From Candidatus Xianfuyuplasma coldseepsis (GTDB lineage Bacteria; Bacillota_I; Bacilli_A; Izemoplasmatales; Izemoplasmataceae): 64,000 nt of DNA. A program made the position numbers and the translations under genes. Every line of letters begins with the position of its first letter. The stretch's first letter is position 1. Below are positions 20,923 through 29,623 of this stretch, in pieces. The DNA lies in the NCBI RefSeq assembly GCF_014023125.1, contig NZ_CP048914.1:834698-898697 (forward strand), given 5' to 3'. The notes under the pieces are model-generated. The model did not search any database. It saw nothing but the letters and a program-made list of their open reading frames with translations, and was not told the DNA's origin.

Positions 20923-22314
20923 ATGGTAGACATTCATGAACAAAAGACATTTGATTTTATTACGGAAGAAAATGATATTGTACTGGTAAACAAACTTGAT
21001 CACCCACTTGTTAAAGCGATTGATAAACAAATGGATGGATTGTTACAAAATAACTTTGATAAGCCATTTACCACAGTTCACACATTGGGTAAAATGGTTG
21101 CTAAGAAACTACACATTGTCAACAAAACAGATTTGGAAAAACCCGATAAGCGAGAAGAAATTTATAAACAGATTGCCAAATTAAAAGGTGATTTATGTGT
21201 CTTGATTGATACATTCGAAATCAACGATTATCTAGAGATAGTACAAGACTTATCCGAACATATTTTGACGAATAATTATGTGTTTAATACATTCAAAAAT
21301 GACAAAAAAACCGACGACAAGAACTTCTATTATTATGGGGAAACCGCTATATATCGCAATGTATTAAAAGGATATGTCTACGGTGAAATGATGAATAAAT
21401 GTCGCGATTTAGTGAATACGCCATACAATCATCTAAATGCCATTGATCTTGCGAATTATGCAAAAGCACTCGAAACGTACGACAATGTTACGGTTACAAT
21501 TTATGATAAAAAGCAAATTGAAGATATGAATATGGGATCCTACCTTGGTGTCAACAAAGGATCCAGTGATGAACCACGATTAATTTTCATAGAATACAAA
21601 GGCTCGACAACCAAAGAACCTGTTGCTTTAGTTGGTAAAGGTGTGATGTATGACACAGGTGGTTACTCCATCAAAACATCCACAGGTATGCCGGGTATGA
21701 AAGTCGACATGGCAGGAGCTGCTGCTGTAATAAGTGCTATTGAAGCAATTGCCAAATTAAAACTAGATGCTCATGTAATGAGTATTGTCGCAGCGACGGA
21801 TAATCGCATTGGTGATGGCGCTATTGTCCCAGACGATATTCTCACCGCAGCAAACGGAAAAACGATTGAAATCATCTCTACGGACGCCGAAGGACGACTA
21901 ACATTGGCTGATGCTGTATGGTTTGCGCAACAACAAGGAGCGAAAAAAGTCATCGATGTTGCAACTCTAACAGGATCGATGGTTCGTGCTCTAGGAAAAG
22001 AATATACCGGCGCATTTACCAACGACAACGAGTTCCTACAAGAATTAATGGATGCTAGCAATAAAACCAAAGAACCTCTATGGGAAATGCCGATAAACAA
22101 GGGATATCACAAACTGCTTGAAAGCAAATTTGCTGATATGAAAAACACTGGTGGACCACTTGCAGGTGCTTCCACTGCAGCAGCCTTCATTGAAAACTTT
22201 ATTGATGAAGATACAAAATGGATTCATCTTGATATTGCAGGAACCGCTTCAAACAAGGCAAATGAAGGTACAGGTGTTATGGTTAAAACCTTCACAGAGT
22301 TATTTGATAACTAA
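20923..22314 (+). CDS. M17 family leucyl aminopeptidase
   Basis: Cytosolic two-metal aminopeptidase that trims N-terminal residues from peptides. The C-terminal catalytic domain has the family metal and catalytic motifs GKGVMYDTGGYSIK, MKVDMAGAAAV, ATDNRIGDGA and STDAEGRLTLADA. Length 463 is normal; the N-terminal domain is divergent. AGGAGG precedes the ATG and the gene is 9 bases from serS, so it may respond to serine supply through the T-box. A short strong hairpin ends the unit. Confidence 0.92.
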   Translation: MVDIHEQKTFDFITEENDIVLVNKLDHPLVKAIDKQMDGLLQNNFDKPFTTVHTLGKMVAKKLHIVNKTDLEKPDKREEIYKQIAKLKGDLCVLIDTFEINDYLEIVQDLSEHILTNNYVFNTFKNDKKTDDKNFYYYGETAIYRNVLKGYVYGEMMNKCRDLVNTPYNHLNAIDLANYAKALETYDNVTVTIYDKKQIEDMNMGSYLGVNKGSSDEPRLIFIEYKGSTTKEPVALVGKGVMYDTGGYSIKTSTGMPGMKVDMAGAAAVISAIEAIAKLKLDAHVMSIVAATDNRIGDGAIVPDDILTAANGKTIEIISTDAEGRLTLADAVWFAQQQGAKKVIDVATLTGSMVRALGKEYTGAFTNDNEFLQELMDASNKTKEPLWEMPINKGYHKLLESKFADMKNTGGPLAGASTAAAFIENFIDEDTKWIHLDIAGTASNKANEGTGVMVKTFTELFDN

Positions 22315-22335
22315 AAGAGCTTCGGCTCTTTTTTT
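22313..22335 (+). terminator. intrinsic terminator of the serS-aminopeptidase unit
   Basis: AAAAGAGC-TTCG-GCTCTTTT followed by T residues: an 8-bp stem with a UUCG tetraloop, starting inside the stop codon. Confidence 0.88.
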
Positions 22336-22339
22336 ATGC

Positions 22340-22368
22340 TTGACAAATAAAAAATAATGTTATATAAT
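22340..22368 (+). promoter_or_regulatory. consensus sigma-A promoter
   Basis: Perfect TTGACA (22340-22345), 17-base spacer and perfect TATAAT (22363-22368). It drives the two-gene unit of a small membrane protein and an XRE regulator, and overlaps a direct repeat. Confidence 0.9.
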
Positions 22369-22399
22369 TCTAACATAAGGTTATATATTTCTAACATAA
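22368..22399 (+). repeat. two 11-bp direct repeats, 21 bp apart, at the promoter: candidate operator
   Basis: TTCTAACATAA occurs at 22368-22378 and 22389-22399. The first starts at the last base of the -10 element and the second covers the region just upstream of the ribosome-binding site. A 21-bp repeat period is two helical turns, so two protein dimers could bind one DNA face. The XRE protein encoded in this unit is the obvious candidate; binding is inference. Confidence 0.6.
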
Positions 22400-22411
22400 A
22401 GGAGAGTTGAT

Positions 22412-22807
22412 ATGGAACCCAAAAAACGGATGATCATTATGTTATCCCTTGTATTTTCTGTTATTGCAGGTACTGTGCTATTTACAGTACTCTCTGGATT
22501 TAGTTGGGATGCATTGATCGTTGTTATCATTGTCTTATTGTTCTTAGTGTATTCTATTCCGAGATTTATTTTAAATCGAAACGATGTTGTTTCAGATGAT
22601 GAGTACAGCAAAAAAATTATGCGCATCGCCGCAGGTCGTAGCTATATTGTGTCGTTATATACATGGTTAGCAATGATGTGGTTTTCGAAAATACTCGATG
22701 ATGTATTTCCTGAAACAACAACTAAAATTGGCTTAGGTATTGGAATTATGGCTATTGTATTCTTGATTAATATCATCATTGTACGAATCACCGGAGTAAA
22801 AGAATAA
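22412..22807 (+). CDS. small membrane protein paired with an XRE regulator
   Basis: A 131-residue protein with four predicted membrane segments (about 9-30, 33-52, 76-96, 104-126) and a short basic cytoplasmic loop between the second and third. This resembles the multi-TM partners found beside short XRE regulators in many Firmicutes (DUF2178-like), but I cannot name the family with confidence. AAGGAGAG precedes the ATG. Its TAA stop overlaps the presumed ATA start of the regulator, so the two are translationally coupled. Function unknown; it may act as a membrane signal input for the regulator. Confidence 0.75.
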   Translation: MEPKKRMIIMLSLVFSVIAGTVLFTVLSGFSWDALIVVIIVLLFLVYSIPRFILNRNDVVSDDEYSKKIMRIAAGRSYIVSLYTWLAMMWFSKILDDVFPETTTKIGLGIGIMAIVFLINIIIVRITGVKE

Positions 22808-22998
22808 AAACAAAAATCAAACAATACCGCGCAGCCAAAGGACTAACACAACAAGAATTAGCCAATCTTGTCCAGGTTCGACGGGAAACCATTGTATTTT
22901 TGGAAAAAGGAAAATACAATCCATCGCTTAAATTAGGCGTACTAATCTCTCGGGTTTTAGATGTTCCAATCGAAGAATTATTTGACATTGATGACTAA
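22804..22998 (+). CDS. XRE-family helix-turn-helix regulator with apparent ATA start codon
   Basis: A 64-residue frame of compact HTH type: [18 protein letters not shown], then a recognition helix region around [14 protein letters not shown] and [19 protein letters not shown] ending EELFDIDD. Family members normally begin M-K-x-x-I-K-x-Y-R, which puts the initiator at base 22804, where the codon is ATA. There is no ATG, GTG or TTG in frame between the upstream stop (22768) and the HTH. GGAG (22793-22796) lies 7 bases before this ATA, and ATAA overlaps the stop of the membrane-protein gene, as ATGA would. Either ATA is used or the start has been lost by mutation. Confidence 0.75.
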   Translation: MKTKIKQYRAAKGLTQQELANLVQVRRETIVFLEKGKYNPSLKLGVLISRVLDVPIEELFDIDD

Positions 22999-23024
22999 AA
23001 AAGCACTCATGCGAGTGCTTTTTT
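22997..23024. terminator. bidirectional terminator between the XRE unit and hit
   Basis: Perfect 12-bp arms, AAAAAAGCACTC and GAGTGCTTTTTT, around ATGC. It serves both convergent units and touches both stop codons. Confidence 0.9.
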
Positions 23025-23433
23025 ATAGACTATCTTTAATTTTCTGGGTAATTTCTATAAATGTTTCCGGTTCAATCTTACCAAAGTTGTTTTTTGTGGA
23101 TAATACCATTCCATCATCCTCATAACGTGGAATTAAATGAACATGAAAGTGAAATACACTTTGCAAGGGGCGATCATTATTGTTAACAATATTTAACCCA
23201 ATCGGATTAAATGCTTTTTTCAATGCTCGAGCAATTTTTGGAACCGCTGTAAATACATGGGTAATCGTATCTTCATCAACTTCATATACATTGGGAACAT
23301 GTTTCTTCGGAATTACTAAAGTATGACCTTTTGTACCTTGCGTAATGTCTAAAAATGCTAGGACGTGATCATCCTCATAAACCTTGTATGAAGGGATTTC
23401 CCCTTCGCGAATCTTACAAAAAATACAATCCAT
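23023..23433 (-). CDS. HIT family nucleotide hydrolase/transferase
   Basis: Histidine-triad protein of the Hit/HinT type, 136 residues. DCIFCKI at the N-terminus is the zinc-site Cys pair seen in many bacterial members, and HFHVHLIPR carries the catalytic His triad. Members hydrolyse AMP-linked or dinucleoside phosphates; the physiological substrate is uncertain. GAGGA precedes the ATG, which overlaps the ppaX stop (TAATG). Confidence 0.93.
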   Translation of the reverse strand: MDCIFCKIREGEIPSYKVYEDDHVLAFLDITQGTKGHTLVIPKKHVPNVYEVDEDTITHVFTAVPKIARALKKAFNPIGLNIVNNNDRPLQSVFHFHVHLIPRYEDDGMVLSTKNNFGKIEPETFIEITQKIKDSL

Positions 23434-24095
23434 TAGTTGTCCTCCTCAATTTCTTTAATGACACGATAAATATCATTCATATCGTTTAGCATAAAATCTG
23501 GTTCAACTTCTAACAAGTGGTCTGGTCCTTTTAAACTCCATGCAACACCGGCACTATATATTCCAGCGTTCTTTCCAGCAAGAATATCCCCTTGATTATC
23601 CCCAATCATAATGGCTAAACCATGATTTGGGAAGTTGGATAACGCTGTATCTACGGCATTTCGATGTGGTTTAGGATGTTCCACGTGATCCAATGCCGTA
23701 AACGAATCAAATATAGTTTCAAGACCATAGTGTGTAAAACTCGGCCACGCCGCCACTTTAAACTTGGATGTTAAGATACCTAAATTATATCCTTTTTCTT
23801 TTAAATCGGTAACAACTTCTAATACATCGGGATAAATCTTAAAATTACCAACTTCAAACTCCACATAGAATTCCCGATAGGAATCAATCATATCCTGAAT
23901 TTCAAACGGGTCGTTCGTATAATCACTAAACGTTTGATGTAAGGTCGGTCCGATAAAGGAATGAATTTGGGCATCGGTTACTTCCACATCAGGGAAGTGA
24001 CGATCAAATGTAGCACGAAAACTGCGGACAATAATATCGTTTGTATCAATTAAGGTTCCATCCAAATCGAATAGAATCGTATCTAGTTTTTTCAT
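23433..24095 (-). CDS. ppaX: HAD hydrolase, PpaX-type pyrophosphatase
   Basis: A 220-residue HAD phosphatase with the nucleophile motif FDLDGTLIDTNDII, the cap domain containing GPTLHQTF, motif II LTSKF, and MIGDNQGDILAGKNAG. The DTND context after the nucleophile and the GPTL motif match PpaX, which hydrolyses the pyrophosphate released by HPr kinase; the related phosphoglycolate phosphatases are an alternative. It has an AGGTGA site and precedes hit with coupled translation. Confidence 0.8.
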   Translation of the reverse strand: MKKLDTILFDLDGTLIDTNDIIVRSFRATFDRHFPDVEVTDAQIHSFIGPTLHQTFSDYTNDPFEIQDMIDSYREFYVEFEVGNFKIYPDVLEVVTDLKEKGYNLGILTSKFKVAAWPSFTHYGLETIFDSFTALDHVEHPKPHRNAVDTALSNFPNHGLAIMIGDNQGDILAGKNAGIYSAGVAWSLKGPDHLLEVEPDFMLNDMNDIYRVIKEIEEDN

Positions 24096-24156
24096 AAAAT
24101 CACCTAATAGAAATTATATCATACTACGCTTTTTCCACAAAACACTATGAAAAGAA

Positions 24157-24184
24157 TTGTATTTTCACAAAAACATTGTACAAT
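24157..24184 (+). promoter_or_regulatory. probable pta promoter
   Basis: TTGTAT (24157-24162), 16-base spacer, TACAAT (24179-24184), 23 bases upstream of the pta start. Confidence 0.55.
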
Positions 24185-24207
24185 ATATAACGGTAAGGAG
24201 TGATAAC

Positions 24208-25170
24208 ATGTCTTTAATTATTCAAGAATTAAAAGAAAAAATATCCGGGAAAGGGCTAAAAGTAGTCTTTCCTGAATCAAACGACCCTCGTATTATCGAA
24301 GCCGCAGTGAAACTTGCAGAAGAGGGAATTGTAAAACCAATATTGGTACAAACCAAAGACCCTATTGCATCAGGCTATGATATTTCAAAATGCACAGTCA
24401 TTGATCCTAAATCATACGATCAGTTCGATAAAATGGTCGAAGCTTTTGTCGCACGGCGTAATGGAAAAGCAACAAAAGAACAAGCACAAGAGTGGTTGTT
24501 AGATGAAAACTACTTTGGAACTATGCTAGTTTATATGGGACAAGCTGATGGGATGGTAAGTGGTGCATGTCATTCAACGGGAGAAACCGTACGTCCCGCC
24601 TTACAAATTATAAAAACAAAACCTGGTGTATCACGGACCTTTGGCTATTTCTTAATGGTTCGAGATAACGATAAGTATATTTTTGGCGATTGTGCTATTA
24701 ATCCCAATCCAACAGCAGAACATCTTGCGGAATTTGCGATTGAATCGGCAAAAGCTGCAGAAATGTTTGGGATTACTCCGAAAGTAGCTATGTTATCCTT
24801 TTCGACAAACGGTTCAGCAGAAACAGAAGAAACCGAAAAAGTACGCCAAGCAACCGCTCTTGCACAACAAGCAAATTCTGGATATGAAATTGATGGAGAA
24901 ATGCAGTTTGACGCCGCATTTGTGCCGTCTGTAGGAGCTAAAAAATATCCTGGAAGTACCGTTGCTGGACAAGCAAACACCTTTATTTTCCCAGATTTAA
25001 ACAGTGGAAATATCGGATACAAAATCGCTCAACGATTGGGACAATTTGAAGCCATGGGTCCAATCTTAGCAGGATTAAATAGCCCTGTTAATGATCTATC
25101 CCGTGGTTGTGACAGTGAAGATGCTTATAACACCGCAATCATCACCGCAGCCCAAGCACTGAATAAATAA
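24208..25170 (+). CDS. pta: phosphate acetyltransferase
   Basis: Interconverts acetyl-CoA and acetyl phosphate; with acetate kinase it makes ATP from acetyl-CoA in fermentation. The 320 residues are the short Pta form without N-terminal extensions, with KVVFPESNDPRIIEAA, GACHSTGETVRPALQII, FGDCAINPNP, LSFSTNGSA and the C-terminal GPILAGLNSPVNDLSRGC. The frame opens at 24157, but the ATG at 24208 has AAGGAG at the right spacing and the family start. The ack gene is not in the window. Confidence 0.95.
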   Translation: MSLIIQELKEKISGKGLKVVFPESNDPRIIEAAVKLAEEGIVKPILVQTKDPIASGYDISKCTVIDPKSYDQFDKMVEAFVARRNGKATKEQAQEWLLDENYFGTMLVYMGQADGMVSGACHSTGETVRPALQIIKTKPGVSRTFGYFLMVRDNDKYIFGDCAINPNPTAEHLAEFAIESAKAAEMFGITPKVAMLSFSTNGSAETEETEKVRQATALAQQANSGYEIDGEMQFDAAFVPSVGAKKYPGSTVAGQANTFIFPDLNSGNIGYKIAQRLGQFEAMGPILAGLNSPVNDLSRGCDSEDAYNTAIITAAQALNK

Positions 25171-25190
25171 AGCCTAACGGCTTTTTTTTT
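25169..25190 (+). terminator. intrinsic terminator of pta
   Basis: AAAGCC-TAAC-GGCTTT followed by a long T run, beginning inside the pta stop codon. Confidence 0.85.
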
Positions 25191-25230
25191 ATTATGTTAT
25201 AATAAACATTAAGTAAGGCAGGGTGATTGC

Positions 25231-26145
25231 ATGAAAAAATGTACGATTATATACAACCCAGTTAGTGGTAAAAAAGATTTTGATCAACACTTGAATTATG
25301 TTACTAGACGACTGGAAGAACACGAATACAGTGTAAAATTATATGCAACGGAACGTCCTAAACACGCGATTTCCCTTACAAAACAAGCGTGTAAGGAAGA
25401 GGTTGATTTACTATTAATTTCTGGTGGCGATGGTACGATGCATGAATGTTTGAACGGGATTGCCCATTCAACGTTTCAACCAATTATTGGATATATACCT
25501 TCTGGGACAGCTTGCGATTTAGCAAGTACGCTTAAAATACCAAAAGATGTCGAATTAGCCATGGATATTATTCTCAATCACGGCCAAGTTGTAAAAATGG
25601 ATTATACCAACACAAATAAAGGGAGTTTCATCTATGTAACCGCAATTGGGACCTATGTGGATATCTCCTATGTTACAGACTCCAAATTAAAGAAATACCT
25701 AGGTTATCTCGCATACATCATTACGGGAATCAAAGAGTTCTTTACAATTCCGATGATTAAAACCAAAATAGAGCATGATAACGGCTTCTTACGTGGTTAT
25801 TATTCACTTATTCTGGTTGTAAACTCAAAGAAAGTAGCTGGATTCAACATTGTATCACACCCGGTGTTAGATGACGGGAAGGTCGATGTCGTTGTTTATA
25901 AGTATATTCCCCTATTAAACAATCTTCTATACTTCATCTCATTTATATTAAGTCCAAAAGTACTACCTGGAGTCACAAAATTCCGTACATCAAAATTAAA
26001 AATCTATACCGATCATCCCCATAAGTGGAACATGGATGGGGAAGAAGCCGATGGTGGTAATTTAAATATTCAAGTGCAAAAACAAGCACTCAAAATCATT
26101 GTAGATCCAAGTATCGTAAATAAATATTTTAAGGAGCAGGAATAA
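25231..26145 (+). CDS. diacylglycerol kinase-family lipid kinase (DgkB/YegS type)
   Basis: A 304-residue soluble lipid kinase. The N-terminal catalytic domain has IIYNPVSGKK, the nucleotide motif SGGDGTMHECLNG and GYIPSGTACDLASTL; the C-terminal part ends with WNMDGEEADGG, the usual DG-E motif. In Firmicutes DgkB returns diacylglycerol to phospholipid synthesis, especially where lipoteichoic acid is made. Substrate is inferred from the family. TATAAT lies just after the pta terminator, and the next gene starts directly at its stop. Confidence 0.9.
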   Translation: MKKCTIIYNPVSGKKDFDQHLNYVTRRLEEHEYSVKLYATERPKHAISLTKQACKEEVDLLLISGGDGTMHECLNGIAHSTFQPIIGYIPSGTACDLASTLKIPKDVELAMDIILNHGQVVKMDYTNTNKGSFIYVTAIGTYVDISYVTDSKLKKYLGYLAYIITGIKEFFTIPMIKTKIEHDNGFLRGYYSLILVVNSKKVAGFNIVSHPVLDDGKVDVVVYKYIPLLNNLLYFISFILSPKVLPGVTKFRTSKLKIYTDHPHKWNMDGEEADGGNLNIQVQKQALKIIVDPSIVNKYFKEQE

Positions 26146-27285
26146 ATGGAATATCGCGCAATTAAAGTACAAAACAAAGAAGAAAATGTCTCATTACTAG
26201 GATTTGGATGCATGCGATTCCCAACCTTGGAAAACGGAGAAATCGATAAAGTACAATCCAAAGAAATGATGCTTCATGCACTGGAAAATGGCGTCAACTA
26301 TATCGATACTGCATATCCCTATCATGGTGGAAAAAGTGAGTTGTTTGTTCGTGAAGTCATTCAAGATTTAGACAGAGATAGCTTCTTTTTAGCAGACAAG
26401 TTACCAATATGGGATTGTAAAACCAAAGACGACGTCGATCGTATTTTTCACGAACAACTCGATAAATGTGGTGTTACGTATTTTGATTTCTACTTAATCC
26501 ACGCCGTCAACAAAGGACGTATACAACAAATCAAAGATTTAGACCTACTTAATACATTAGAAAAATACCGTGATGAAGGGAAAATCCGGAATATTGGATT
26601 CAGTTTTCATGACGATTTAGAAACCTTTAAGAAATGGGTGGATTTATACGATTGGGATTTTGTTCAAATCCAACTAAATTACATGGATATCAATCACCAA
26701 CAAGGTATGGAAGGATATGATATCTTAACTGAAAAAGGGATTCCTGTCATCATTATGGAACCTGTTAAAGGTGGAAGCCTGGTTCGATTCAACCCGGTTA
26801 TTGAAACCCAATTCAAAGAACGAGACAAGGACGCATCCATCGCATCATGGGCCTTCCGTTGGGTGGGAAGTTTACCCAACGTCAAAGTCATATTAAGTGG
26901 AATGAGTAATTTGGAACAAGTACAGGATAATCTCAATACATTTACCAACTTCAAACCATTATCCGAAGAAGAACAATCGTTTATGGCACACATTAGAGAA
27001 GATATTCTCCATCTCTCTAAAGTTGATTGTACGTCCTGTAATTACTGTATGCCATGTCCTCATGGGGTAGATATCCCTGGTAATTTCCGCATCTTTAATC
27101 ATCATTCGATGTATAAAAACGATGGGTATGTTCATTGGCGTGTAGGAGAACTAACTAAAAAAGACGCATTTGCCGATCAATGTATCAACTGTGGTGAATG
27201 CATTGAAAAATGTCCGCAGCATATTGATATCCCAACGGATTTAGAACGATTCCAAGATTATTTAAAAGAGAATGGACTCAAATAA
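26146..27285 (+). CDS. aldo/keto reductase with C-terminal 2[4Fe-4S] ferredoxin domain
   Basis: Residues 1-280 are an aldo/keto reductase barrel (LGFGCMRFP, YIDTAYPYHGGKSE, active-site Lys in LADKLP and His in YLIHAVN). Residues 295-379 carry two four-cysteine clusters, CTSCNYCMPCPHGVDIP and CINCGECIEKCPQHIDIP. This fusion is common in anaerobic Firmicutes and is usually annotated as an Fe-S oxidoreductase; the substrate is unknown. It starts right at the dagK-like gene stop with AAGGAG and overlaps rnmV by 14 bases. It implies a low-oxygen lifestyle. Confidence 0.9.
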   Translation: MEYRAIKVQNKEENVSLLGFGCMRFPTLENGEIDKVQSKEMMLHALENGVNYIDTAYPYHGGKSELFVREVIQDLDRDSFFLADKLPIWDCKTKDDVDRIFHEQLDKCGVTYFDFYLIHAVNKGRIQQIKDLDLLNTLEKYRDEGKIRNIGFSFHDDLETFKKWVDLYDWDFVQIQLNYMDINHQQGMEGYDILTEKGIPVIIMEPVKGGSLVRFNPVIETQFKERDKDASIASWAFRWVGSLPNVKVILSGMSNLEQVQDNLNTFTNFKPLSEEEQSFMAHIREDILHLSKVDCTSCNYCMPCPHGVDIPGNFRIFNHHSMYKNDGYVHWRVGELTKKDAFADQCINCGECIEKCPQHIDIPTDLERFQDYLKENGLK

Positions 27286-27835
27286 TAGTATACAAGAGGT
27301 TGTGGTGGTGGAAGGCTATCACGACCTTGCTCGTTTAAAAGCTATTTATCCCACAGTAGATGTAATAATTACAAATGGTTCAGAAATTAGCGATACCACC
27401 TTGAATGAATTGGTAAAACTACAACAAACACGAGGGTTAATCTTATTCCTTGACCCCGATTATCAAGGAGAACGTATACGTTCAATCATTGATGAGACCG
27501 TAGGTGGGGCAAAACATGCATTTCTAACCAAACAACAATGCATCAGTAAAAATGGTAAAAAAGTAGGCATTGAACACGCTTCGAATGAAGATATTGTTAC
27601 CGCATTACAAAGTGTACTTACAGCTACATCTCATACACAATCAACAATAACAATGCGTGACTTACGACAGTGGAATCTTGTTGGTACAAGTAACGCAAAA
27701 CAACGACGACAATACGTAACAGAAACACTGGGAATCGGCCTCTGTAATGGAAAAACACTATTACACAAATGTCATATGTTTAATCTTTCGAAGACCGATA
27801 TTCAGAATGTTCTTAAGGAGTATCCTCATGAGTAA
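27272..27835 (+). CDS. rnmV: ribonuclease M5
   Basis: Toprim-family nuclease that completes 5S rRNA maturation in low-GC Gram-positives. The 187 residues contain VVVEGYHDLARL with the catalytic Glu, FLDPDYQGERIR with the DxD motif, and the GIEHAS segment seen in RnmV. It lies directly upstream of rsmA, as in Bacillus. The start overlaps the upstream gene and has only a weak purine-rich site. Confidence 0.9.
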   Translation: MDSNNSIQEVVVVEGYHDLARLKAIYPTVDVIITNGSEISDTTLNELVKLQQTRGLILFLDPDYQGERIRSIIDETVGGAKHAFLTKQQCISKNGKKVGIEHASNEDIVTALQSVLTATSHTQSTITMRDLRQWNLVGTSNAKQRRQYVTETLGIGLCNGKTLLHKCHMFNLSKTDIQNVLKEYPHE

Positions 27836-28679
27836 ACCCTCCTCAAAGACCAAAGACATCTTACAAAAATACAACTTCCATGTAAAAAAGCACTTCGGGC
27901 AAAACTTCTTAACCGATACCAATCTGCTTCATAAAATTGTGGATACCGCACAAGTGGATCAACAAACATTGGTGATAGAAATTGGTCCTGGAATCGGTAG
28001 TTTAACAGAAGTTCTTTTGGCAAAGGCCAAACACGTTATTGCGTATGAAATCGATGATGATTTAATCCCCATTTTACAAGAACGGATTACCCATCGTAAT
28101 TTTACGTTGATTCATCAGGATTTCTTACAATCGGACGTCGATCATGATATCCTAGCACTGGGTATAGCATTTACCAAAGCTATAGTCGTCGCAAATTTAC
28201 CGTACTACATTACAACACCTATCATCATGAAATTAATCGAAGAGTCTACACGTCTTCAAGAATTCTACGTGATGATGCAATACGAAGTGGCGAAACGCTT
28301 CACCTCAAAACCATCAACAAAAGACTACAATTCACTCAGTGTATTTATCCAATATAAAACAGATGCATCGATTGTAATCAACGTACCAAAACACGTTTTT
28401 ACGCCAGCTCCTAACGTGGATAGCGCTGTTGTAAGAATGCGAATAAAAGACCATATAGAGCGATTTCCTATCGATGAAAAACATTTCTTCAAACTCGTAC
28501 GAAATGCGTTTTCGATGCGCCGTAAAACACTCGCAAACAACTTATCAAAAACGATGGGATACAACAAGCAAACCTTACAAGACCATTTCACAGACTTAGG
28601 ATTCTCACCATCTGTACGTGCCGAAGCACTACAAGTGGATGATTTTATAACGTTATCCGATATCTTACACAAGGAATGA
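27828..28679 (+). CDS. rsmA: 16S rRNA dimethyladenosine transferase
   Basis: Dimethylates two adjacent adenines near the 3' end of 16S rRNA; its loss causes kasugamycin resistance. The 283 residues have KKHFGQNFLTD, the SAM motif EIGPGIGSLTEVL, the catalytic VANLPYYITTPI and C-terminal VFTPAPNVDSAVV. The frame opens at 27747, but the ATG at 27828 follows AAGGAG and gives the family start. It overlaps rnmV by 8 bases. Confidence 0.95.
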   Translation: MSKPSSKTKDILQKYNFHVKKHFGQNFLTDTNLLHKIVDTAQVDQQTLVIEIGPGIGSLTEVLLAKAKHVIAYEIDDDLIPILQERITHRNFTLIHQDFLQSDVDHDILALGIAFTKAIVVANLPYYITTPIIMKLIEESTRLQEFYVMMQYEVAKRFTSKPSTKDYNSLSVFIQYKTDASIVINVPKHVFTPAPNVDSAVVRMRIKDHIERFPIDEKHFFKLVRNAFSMRRKTLANNLSKTMGYNKQTLQDHFTDLGFSPSVRAEALQVDDFITLSDILHKE

Positions 28680-28685
28680 TCTTTT

Positions 28686-29522
28686 ATGAAGGAAAAAGCC
28701 TATGCAAAAGTGAATCTCTTTCTAAACGTCATTCAAAAACGGACTGACGGATACCACGACCTTGAAATGGTTATGGCGTCCATCAACCTTTTTGACGTAC
28801 TGTCATTTGACACGATAAACGATGGAATTGAGATTGTATCCGATAAAGAGATAACACCCAACGTGGAAGATAACATCGTCTACAAGGTCGCCCGATTTCT
28901 TCAAGAACATTACCATGTAACAAAAGGCGTTCGGATTACCATACAGAAAAACATTCCCATCGCTGCAGGATTAGGTGGCGGCAGTGCCGATGCGGCAGCA
29001 ACGTTACGAGGATTAAATAAACTATGGAAACTACAACTATCCCTTGATAAACTTGCTGAAATAGGACTGCTCTTTGGTTCAGATGTACCATTTTGTGTCT
29101 ATAATAAACTATGTATTGCCAAAGGACGAGGCGAAGAACTAGCCTTCTTAGATAACAAGTTGAATATCCCAATATTAATCGTCAATCCGAACATTCCCAT
29201 ATCAACCAAAGACGTATTCCAACAAGTACAACCAGAATCGATGACAGAACATAAAATCAATCACATGACAATGGGAATTTATAACCGCAATACAGAGATT
29301 ATCGCGAAAGAACTATACAATTCCCTTGAACCAGTAGTATTTACCATGGAACCCAAAATCCAAGCACTAAAAGACGACATGCTTAGTTGGGGTGCTTCTG
29401 GAGCGTTGATGTCTGGGTCTGGCGCAACCGTATTTGCGATTGATTCCCATAAAAAAGTCCTTAAACAGGTTCAAGAAACCATCCCTGATTCGTACTTCAA
29501 CTACTTGACCAAATTACGATAA
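28686..29522 (+). CDS. ispE: 4-diphosphocytidyl-2-C-methyl-D-erythritol kinase
   Basis: GHMP kinase of the non-mevalonate (MEP) isoprenoid pathway, 278 residues. KAYAKVNLFLNV, the ATP loop PIAAGLGGGSADAAATLRG and GASGALMSGSGATVFAI are all present. It shows that this organism makes isoprenoids by the MEP route. It follows rsmA by 6 bases, a widespread Firmicutes order. Confidence 0.95.
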   Translation: MKEKAYAKVNLFLNVIQKRTDGYHDLEMVMASINLFDVLSFDTINDGIEIVSDKEITPNVEDNIVYKVARFLQEHYHVTKGVRITIQKNIPIAAGLGGGSADAAATLRGLNKLWKLQLSLDKLAEIGLLFGSDVPFCVYNKLCIAKGRGEELAFLDNKLNIPILIVNPNIPISTKDVFQQVQPESMTEHKINHMTMGIYNRNTEIIAKELYNSLEPVVFTMEPKIQALKDDMLSWGASGALMSGSGATVFAIDSHKKVLKQVQETIPDSYFNYLTKLR

Positions 29523-29548
29523 TTGGCCAATTTACGCAAAAAAAGTGT

Positions 29549-29576
29549 TTGAAACCGTTTTCTACTATGATATAAT
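29549..29576 (+). promoter_or_regulatory. spoVG promoter
   Basis: TTGAAA (29549-29554), 16-base spacer, TATAAT (29571-29576) with TG two bases upstream of the -10 element. Confidence 0.75.
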
Positions 29577-29623
29577 CAAGGTAAGTAAGAACAACAACTA
29601 ACATAGAGACGCGAGGTGGTACG

